From positions 1 to 6,516 of the forward strand of contig NZ_JAVHLH010000164.1 of assembly GCF_031082345.1 (NCBI RefSeq): a stretch of 6,516 bases of DNA, written 5' to 3'. The position numbers and the translations under genes were made by a program. The notes below the pieces were generated by a model that was not told the DNA's origin, did no database searches, and saw nothing but the letters and a program-made list of their open reading frames with translations. Below, piece after piece: positions 4,961 through 6,516 of the stretch. This DNA comes from Brevundimonas sp. GTDB taxonomy: Bacteria; Pseudomonadota; Alphaproteobacteria; Caulobacterales; Caulobacteraceae. Position 1 is the first letter of the stretch; every line of letters begins with the position of its first letter.

Positions 4961-6516
4961 TTACTTCCCGGGCGCCGCAACCGGGGTGAAGTCGACGCGG
5001 CGCCGTTCGCGGATCGCCGCGCCCGTGGCGTCGCCCTCGACCAGTTCATAGCCCATCAGGGCGAACACCCGATCGCCGAGGAAGATGGGGCGGGCGTTGC
5101 CGTACCAGTCGACGCAGGAGGCCTGGCAGCCGTCGTCGACCCGCGGTCCGGGCGTGGCGTCCAGATGGCCGAAGTCGGAGAGGATGCGGTTCTGGCGCTG
5201 CAGGAAGCGCATCTCGGCCGTCCACTGGTTGTCGGCCAGGCGCATGATCGGGAGGCCCAGCAGGCCGAAGGTCGACCGGGCGGGATCGGGGTCGGGCCGG
5301 AAGAAGAAGCCGTGGCTGCGTGACTCGGCCTGGCGCGAGTCCGGCACGGTGAAGCCGAAGCCGAGGTAGGGGATGCTGTTGGAGGTCAGGTCGACCGTGG
5401 TGAACACCGTCTCGCCGTGGCCGCCGACCAGCAGGGCGTCCTGGCCGAGCTGTTCGATGCGCTGGACGCCGCCGTCGACCTGGAAGGTGAAGGGGTGGCC
5501 CGCGCCGTCGAGGCGGGCGGCGATCAGGTGCGACACGCCGGAGTTCCGGGTCCAGTTGTTCAGGCTGTAGAGCAGCCAGCCGTTGACGAAGCGGTTGTGG
5601 CCGATGCCGACGTATTCGCCGCCGGGCATGGGGCGGTAGTCCGAGGCCGGAGCGGCCTGCGACCCGTCGCCGAACCGGCTGGTGGGCAGTTGCAGCAGGG
5701 CCGGGCTGCCGGCGGCGAACTCGGGCCCCCACATGGCGTCCCCGCCGGTCAGGCTGGCGACGAGGATGTCGAGACGGTTGTTGGCGGCGTCGGGATTGAA
5801 CGAGAACTGGTCGACCGGCGCGCCCTCGACCTCGACCGCCGCGGGGCGGCCGCCGTCGAGCGGGATGCGATAGAGGAAGCGCCGGTCGTCGCCGTCCTCG
5901 CTCCACGACCAGGCCGGGGCGACCCAGACATAGACCGCATTCCGGGAGACGAAGAAGGTCCGGCCGTTCGGCCCCAGCACCACCGTGGCCTCGCAGGACA
6001 GCTCGGCGGCGGTCAGGTCGCAGCGGCTGACCGTGTGCATGGCCTCGACCGTACCGGGCCCCTCGGCCCTCAGGGGGGCCGGCATATAGACCTCGGTGGC
6101 CTGGGCGATGCGCTGGAAGGACGGCTTTTCGCGGCCGGGCGTCCAGCGGCTGAGCCCCGGCATGTCGGCCAGCGGATCGGCTTCATAGCGGGCGAAATAC
6201 AGCGGCGTGTAGACCACCAGCCGGTCGCCGACGATGCGCGAGGCGTAGTTGCGGCTGGAGTAGTAGTCGTTGGACTTCAGGTGGTGGGAATCGAGGAAGG
6301 CCAGCGAGCCGTCCGGGGCCATGCGGAAGCGGTTGATCTCGGTGCCGCCGCGGTCGTAGCTGAAGCCGACCACGACGATGAGGTCGCCGCGGACCAGCAT
6401 CTCGTCATACCAGTCGCCGGAGGGATCGACGCCGGGCGGGAAGGCGTCGATCGAATCGATCGCCTTCAGGTCGCCGGCGGCGGTCGAGACGGTGAACAGC
6501 CGGCCGCGGCGCAGAA
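4961..6516 (-). CDS. Beta-propeller domain protein, probably exported; N-terminus outside the window
   Basis: At least 517 codons are open up to the window edge, in frame through 6514, so the ATG at 6400 is internal and the true start lies beyond 6516. The sequence is a series of short beta-strand repeats such as RRGRLFTVS, DEMLVRGDLIVVVGFSY, RIVGDRLVVYTPLYFARY, FFVSRNAVYVWVAP, NRFVNGWLLYSLN, DALLVGGHGETVFTTVDL and IFLGDRVFALMGYELVEG. This fits the beta-propeller family PF09826 often found in secreted or periplasmic proteins. Four cysteines occur as two close pairs (codons at 6020-6022 and 5993-5995; 5126-5128 and 5114-5116), compatible with disulfides outside the cytoplasm. A signal peptide would be in the missing part and cannot be checked. 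Function is unknown; a binding or scaffold role in the envelope is a guess. The stop is TAA at 4961-4963, and the RibD-C-like gene follows 24 bp downstream. Confidence 0.83.
   Translation of the reverse strand, partial: LRRGRLFTVSTAAGDLKAIDSIDAFPPGVDPSGDWYDEMLVRGDLIVVVGFSYDRGGTEINRFRMAPDGSLAFLDSHHLKSNDYYSSRNYASRIVGDRLVVYTPLYFARYEADPLADMPGLSRWTPGREKPSFQRIAQATEVYMPAPLRAEGPGTVEAMHTVSRCDLTAAELSCEATVVLGPNGRTFFVSRNAVYVWVAPAWSWSEDGDDRRFLYRIPLDGGRPAAVEVEGAPVDQFSFNPDAANNRLDILVASLTGGDAMWGPEFAAGSPALLQLPTSRFGDGSQAAPASDYRPMPGGEYVGIGHNRFVNGWLLYSLNNWTRNSGVSHLIAARLDGAGHPFTFQVDGGVQRIEQLGQDALLVGGHGETVFTTVDLTSNSIPYLGFGFTVPDSRQAESRSHGFFFRPDPDPARSTFGLLGLPIMRLADNQWTAEMRFLQRQNRILSDFGHLDATPGPRVDDGCQASCVDWYGNARPIFLGDRVFALMGYELVEGDATGAAIRERRRVDFTPVAAPGK

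Noticed and set aside
4523..5323. A 266-codon plus-strand open frame across the RibD-C and beta-propeller genes
   Set aside because: It is antisense to both recognised genes, spans their boundary and has no family signature.
5046..5906. A 286-codon minus-strand frame inside the beta-propeller gene
   Set aside because: Extremely Arg/Pro-rich out-of-frame translation of the real gene.

Overview
This is a high-GC, gene-dense bacterial stretch. The protein families, the C/G-biased third codon positions and the GTG starts suggest an alphaproteobacterium, most plausibly of the Caulobacterales (Caulobacter/Brevundimonas type). That placement is inferred from the look of the proteins, not from a marker gene. 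Six protein-coding genes are visible. Both outer ones run off the window. No RNA gene, insertion sequence, CRISPR array or phage gene was seen.

Layout. (1) Bases 1-748, minus strand: a ThiO/DAO-type FAD oxidoreductase, missing its C-terminus. (2) 794-2641, minus: a complete GTP-type phosphoenolpyruvate carboxykinase, with a GTG start set by a strong Shine-Dalgarno. It lies 45 bp upstream of the oxidoreductase, so the two may share a transcript. (3) 2642-2844: a divergent intergenic region of about 200 bp, holding a near-perfect 18-bp inverted repeat in the pck leader that looks like an operator. (4) 2845-3483 and 3480-4253, plus: a DUF938 (METTL26-like) methyltransferase whose stop overlaps (ATGA) the start of an RluF/RluB-type 23S rRNA pseudouridine synthase. 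(5) 4254-4405: a convergent intergenic region with tandem 9-bp repeats and weak hairpins. (6) 4406-4936 and 4961-6516, minus: a small RibD-C/dihydrofolate-reductase-like protein, 24 bp downstream of a large probably exported beta-propeller protein that lacks its N-terminus here.

How the parts relate. Pck makes PEP from oxaloacetate for gluconeogenesis, and the inverted repeat is a candidate site for its control by carbon source. The DUF938-RluF pair looks translationally coupled, a hint that the uncharacterised methyltransferase works in RNA or ribosome modification. The remaining genes look like ordinary housekeeping or envelope functions.

No clearly new multi-gene system was found. The best leads are the pck palindrome, the DUF938-rluF coupling, a canonical -1 slippery heptamer (A AAA AAC) directly before the rluF stop codon with a basic tail open in the -1 frame, and a hairpin that abuts the thiO start codon.
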